From the NCBI GenBank assembly GCA_964514285.1, contig CAZEQC010000052.1:1-23297 (forward strand): DNA of 23,297 bases, in the 5' to 3' direction. Position numbers and translations under genes: made by a program. This DNA is from SKLM01 sp964514285 (lineage in GTDB: Bacteria; Chloroflexota; Anaerolineae; B4-G1). The notes below the pieces were generated by a model. The model was not told where the DNA came from, ran no database searches, and saw only the letters and a list, made by a program, of their open reading frames with translations. The stretch's first letter is position 1. Each line of letters opens with the position of its first letter. Below are positions 22,097-23,297 of the stretch, piece after piece.

Positions 22097-22608
22097 TCAC
22101 TCTGTCGGGAAGTCAAGTTCCTCCTCAGGTATTCCACGGCTTTATCATTCTCAAGGGGACCCTTGCGAAGGTTAGCCCATAGGCCGCCTGTGAGGGCCAT
22201 CTGCGGCACATAGAGGCTTCCAGATGTCGGTACAATCGGACCCTTCGCAAGGTTTGGCGAGAATGATAAGCCCCTATAATGTATTCCCTGCGCCCTTCCG
22301 TGCTCAATAGCTTCTCGCCGCCTGCCCTTGTCGCCTTTCAGAAGTTCAAACTGCTTATCATAGTAAACCACGATGATTCTGTCTGCTTTCCAGAAGTGGG
22401 CATACCAGCCGGGGAGGATGTAGGGCTGCAGGGCATCGATTTCCTCTCTTGAACAACTTACTCTGTAGCCGTGCCACCTTCCGACATGGCCTTCGTAGTC
22501 GATGGGCATATTGGCCTCGGAGATCGTCGCCTCGTAGACGGAAAGCTTGTTGATGACTGTGGGGTCGCTTAGCCCCTCGGCCACTATGGCCCCTTTCCAC
22601 TTCTTCAT
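22097..22608 (-). pseudogene. Small conserved protein of unknown function, disrupted by an insertion
   Basis: The product begins MKKWKGAIVAEGLSDP and contains WHGYRVSCSREEIDALQPYILPGWYAHFWKADRIIVVYYDKQFELL and REAIEHGRAQGI. This resembles a common ~120-residue family of unknown function ending in GIPEEELDF. Here, after QGI, a 145-bp element interrupts it. On the far side a different frame reads GIPEEELDFPTE and stops at 22097-22099, exactly the expected end. Without correction the frame reads through the element for about 100 further residues. A strong RBS (AGGAGG) lies 9 nt before the ATG. The truncated product keeps most of the domain, so some function may survive. Confidence 0.82.
22136..22280. 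mobile_element. MITE-like insertion, 145 bp, with inverted ends and a 7-bp target duplication
   Basis: The element is flanked by GTATTCC at 22129-22135 and 22281-22287. Its ends are inverted copies: GGCTTTATCATTCTC from 22138 on the left and GGCTTATCATTCTC on the other strand from the right. Further in, CCTTGCGAAGG appears in both arms. It encodes no protein. Removing the element and one GTATTCC (152 bp) restores the host gene's frame and C-terminus. Confidence 0.82.
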
Positions 22609-22790
22609 CTCCTGTCACCTCCTGTCGACCTGAGGCCAGACACCTACGCTCAAGTTGACGGTCGTTAACCTGAGAAGCATCGTAGACGGGGTTGTCGCTG
22701 AAAGAGTGCAGAGGGGCAACCTAGGTGATCAACGAGAACTACACTGAGCCATCCGCGGAGCAACCGCGCATTCAAGAAGGGGTCAAAAAG

Positions 22791-22863
22791 TGGGCCCACT
22801 TGGATTCGAACCAAGGACCAACCGGTTATGAGCCGGCCGCTCTGTCCACTGAGCTATGGGCCC
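22791..22863 (-). tRNA. tRNA with CAU anticodon (tRNA-Ile2 or elongator tRNA-Met)
   Basis: A 73-nt cloverleaf: acceptor GGGCCCA/TGGGCCC, discriminator A, D arm GCTC/GAGC, anticodon stem GCCGG/CCGGT with loop CTCATAA, T arm CTTGG-TTCGAAT-CCAAG. CCA is not encoded. The C4-G69 and C5-G68 pairs, AGTGG in the D loop and a TGGTC variable loop look more like lysidine-type tRNA-Ile2 than tRNA-Met, but this needs comparison with the other CAU tRNAs of the genome. It is the last gene of the tRNA operon and the proposed integration target. Confidence 0.9.
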
Positions 22864-22928
22864 TTTCATCGTGTGTGACGTCAGTCAGCGGCTGGCTCTC
22901 ACCAACCGCTGCGAGGGGCGACCTTGAG

Positions 22929-22999
22929 AGCGGGTGGCGGGAATCGAACCCGCAACAGCAGCTTGGAAGGCTGCGGCAATACCATTTTGCAACACCCGC
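22929..22999 (-). tRNA. tRNA-Gly (anticodon UCC)
   Basis: A 71-nt cloverleaf: acceptor GCGGGTG/CACCCGC with discriminator U, anticodon stem GCAGC/GCTGC with loop CTTCCAA (anticodon TCC), T arm GCGGG-TTCGATT-CCCGC. No encoded CCA. It lies 14 nt after tRNA-Pro. Confidence 0.95.
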
Positions 23000-23013
23000 G
23001 CGCCTGCAACCAG

Positions 23014-23087
23014 TCGGGGCGGCCGGACTTGAACCGGCGACCTCTGCGTCCCAAACGCAGCGCGCTAGCCGTCTGCGCCACGCCCCG
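23014..23087 (-). tRNA. tRNA-Pro (anticodon UGG)
   Basis: A 74-nt cloverleaf: acceptor CGGGGCG/CGCCCCG with discriminator A, D arm GCGC/GCGC, anticodon stem CTGCG/CGCAG with loop TTTGGGA (anticodon TGG), T arm GCCGG-TTCAAGT-CCGGC. The CGGGG start is typical of tRNA-Pro. First gene of the operon Pro-Gly-CAU. Confidence 0.95.
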
Positions 23088-23096
23088 TTGGATTAT

Positions 23097-23125
23097 AGTA
23101 TACCGCTTCTGGTCGTTCTCGTCAA
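23097..23125 (-). promoter_or_regulatory. Promoter of the tRNA Pro-Gly-CAU operon
   Basis: TTGACG (23125-23120) and TATACT (23102-23097) on the minus strand with a 17-bp spacer. The expected start point lies just before the tRNA-Pro 5' end at 23087. Confidence 0.75.
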
Positions 23126-23243
23126 GCAGCAGCGCGGCGAAGGGTGCACTAAAGAGTTGTCGTGGATTGAACGCTGGTTGGTCCACCACGGTTTCCAGAA
23201 GCCGATTCCCCAAAACTCGTGGCCACACGTTGACGCATCCCAT

Positions 23244-23294
23244 GCCAACGGTTGAAACCGTCGGCTGACACCACAAAGTGCGTTAAAACGCACT
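23244..23294. repeat. Pair of adjacent palindromes, REP-like
   Basis: GCCAACGGTT-GA-AACCGTCGGC (23244-23265, one mismatch in a 10-bp stem) is followed after 11 nt by AGTGCGTT-AA-AACGCACT (23277-23294, perfect 8-bp stem). Two close hairpins in an intergenic position resemble bacterial REP or clustered palindromic repeats. The element may continue past the window end. Confidence 0.5.
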
Positions 23295-23297
23295 GGA

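Noticed and set aside
22725..23255. Long frames through the tRNA cluster (plus and minus)
   Set aside because: They are tRNA genes read as codons (for example HLDSNQGPTGYEPAALSTEL and VAQTASALRLGRRGRRFKSGRPD), a well-known annotation artefact.

Overview
The window reads as one scaffold segment from a Chloroflexota bacterium, probably near Anaerolineae, Caldilineae or Thermoflexia. This placement rests on recalled gene content: a TPR protein with a long Glu/Pro tail carrying repeated W-L motifs, rsfS, a Sir2 and HDAC-type deacetylase pair, a DUF574-type methyltransferase, and GC-rich coding sequence. It was not tested by a search. Two runs of exactly 100 N (2405-2504 and 19409-19508) are scaffold gaps, and both fall inside tandem-repeat coding sequence.

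Housekeeping part, about 1-17,000. rsfS lies on the plus strand and probably starts at CTG. On the minus strand an HDAC-family deacetylase, a TPR/acidic-repeat protein and nucleoside diphosphate kinase form an apparent operon. It starts at a consensus promoter (5467-5494) and ends at a terminator (1285-1317), followed by a Sir2 deacylase. A PP-loop ATPase with CxxC and CC motifs, probably tRNA-thiolation related, is transcribed divergently from an extended -10 promoter that predicts an almost leaderless mRNA. Next on the minus strand come a NarL-type sensor kinase, a DUF574 methyltransferase, a GNAT acetyltransferase whose start codon is the last of seven ATGs spaced exactly 17 nt apart, and cdd overlapping glmU. 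These are followed by tRNA-Gln with its own promoter and terminator, a 47-codon ORF with a strong RBS, a three-gene cluster (DUF4386-like, GrpB, small membrane protein) and a DASS-family anion transporter.

Accessory part, about 17,400-22,790. The two ends carry a near-identical block of about 62 bp covering the 3' half of a CAU-anticodon tRNA plus its downstream flank. The intact tRNA is at 22791-22863 and the degenerate copy at 17400-17461. That arrangement is expected of an element integrated at a tRNA 3' end, although no integrase is visible. Inside are a UPF0175/DUF3368 (PIN) pair whose toxin is frameshifted near its C-terminus, a secreted beta-helix/DUF11/dockerin protein with two apparent 1-nt frameshifts, and an intact AbrB-like/PIN toxin-antitoxin operon whose promoter contains a palindrome. 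There is also a small conserved gene split by a 145-bp inverted-repeat element; its original C-terminus is still readable on the far side.

Right end, 22,791-23,297. A tRNA operon (Pro-UGG, Gly-UCC, CAU-anticodon) is read leftwards from a clear promoter. The window ends in two adjacent palindromes that look like part of a dispersed repeat.

I found no CRISPR array, phage structural genes, transposase or rRNA, and no convincing multi-gene novel system. The most informative features are the insertion at 22136-22280, the tRNA-flanked island and the start-codon repeat at 10664-10768.
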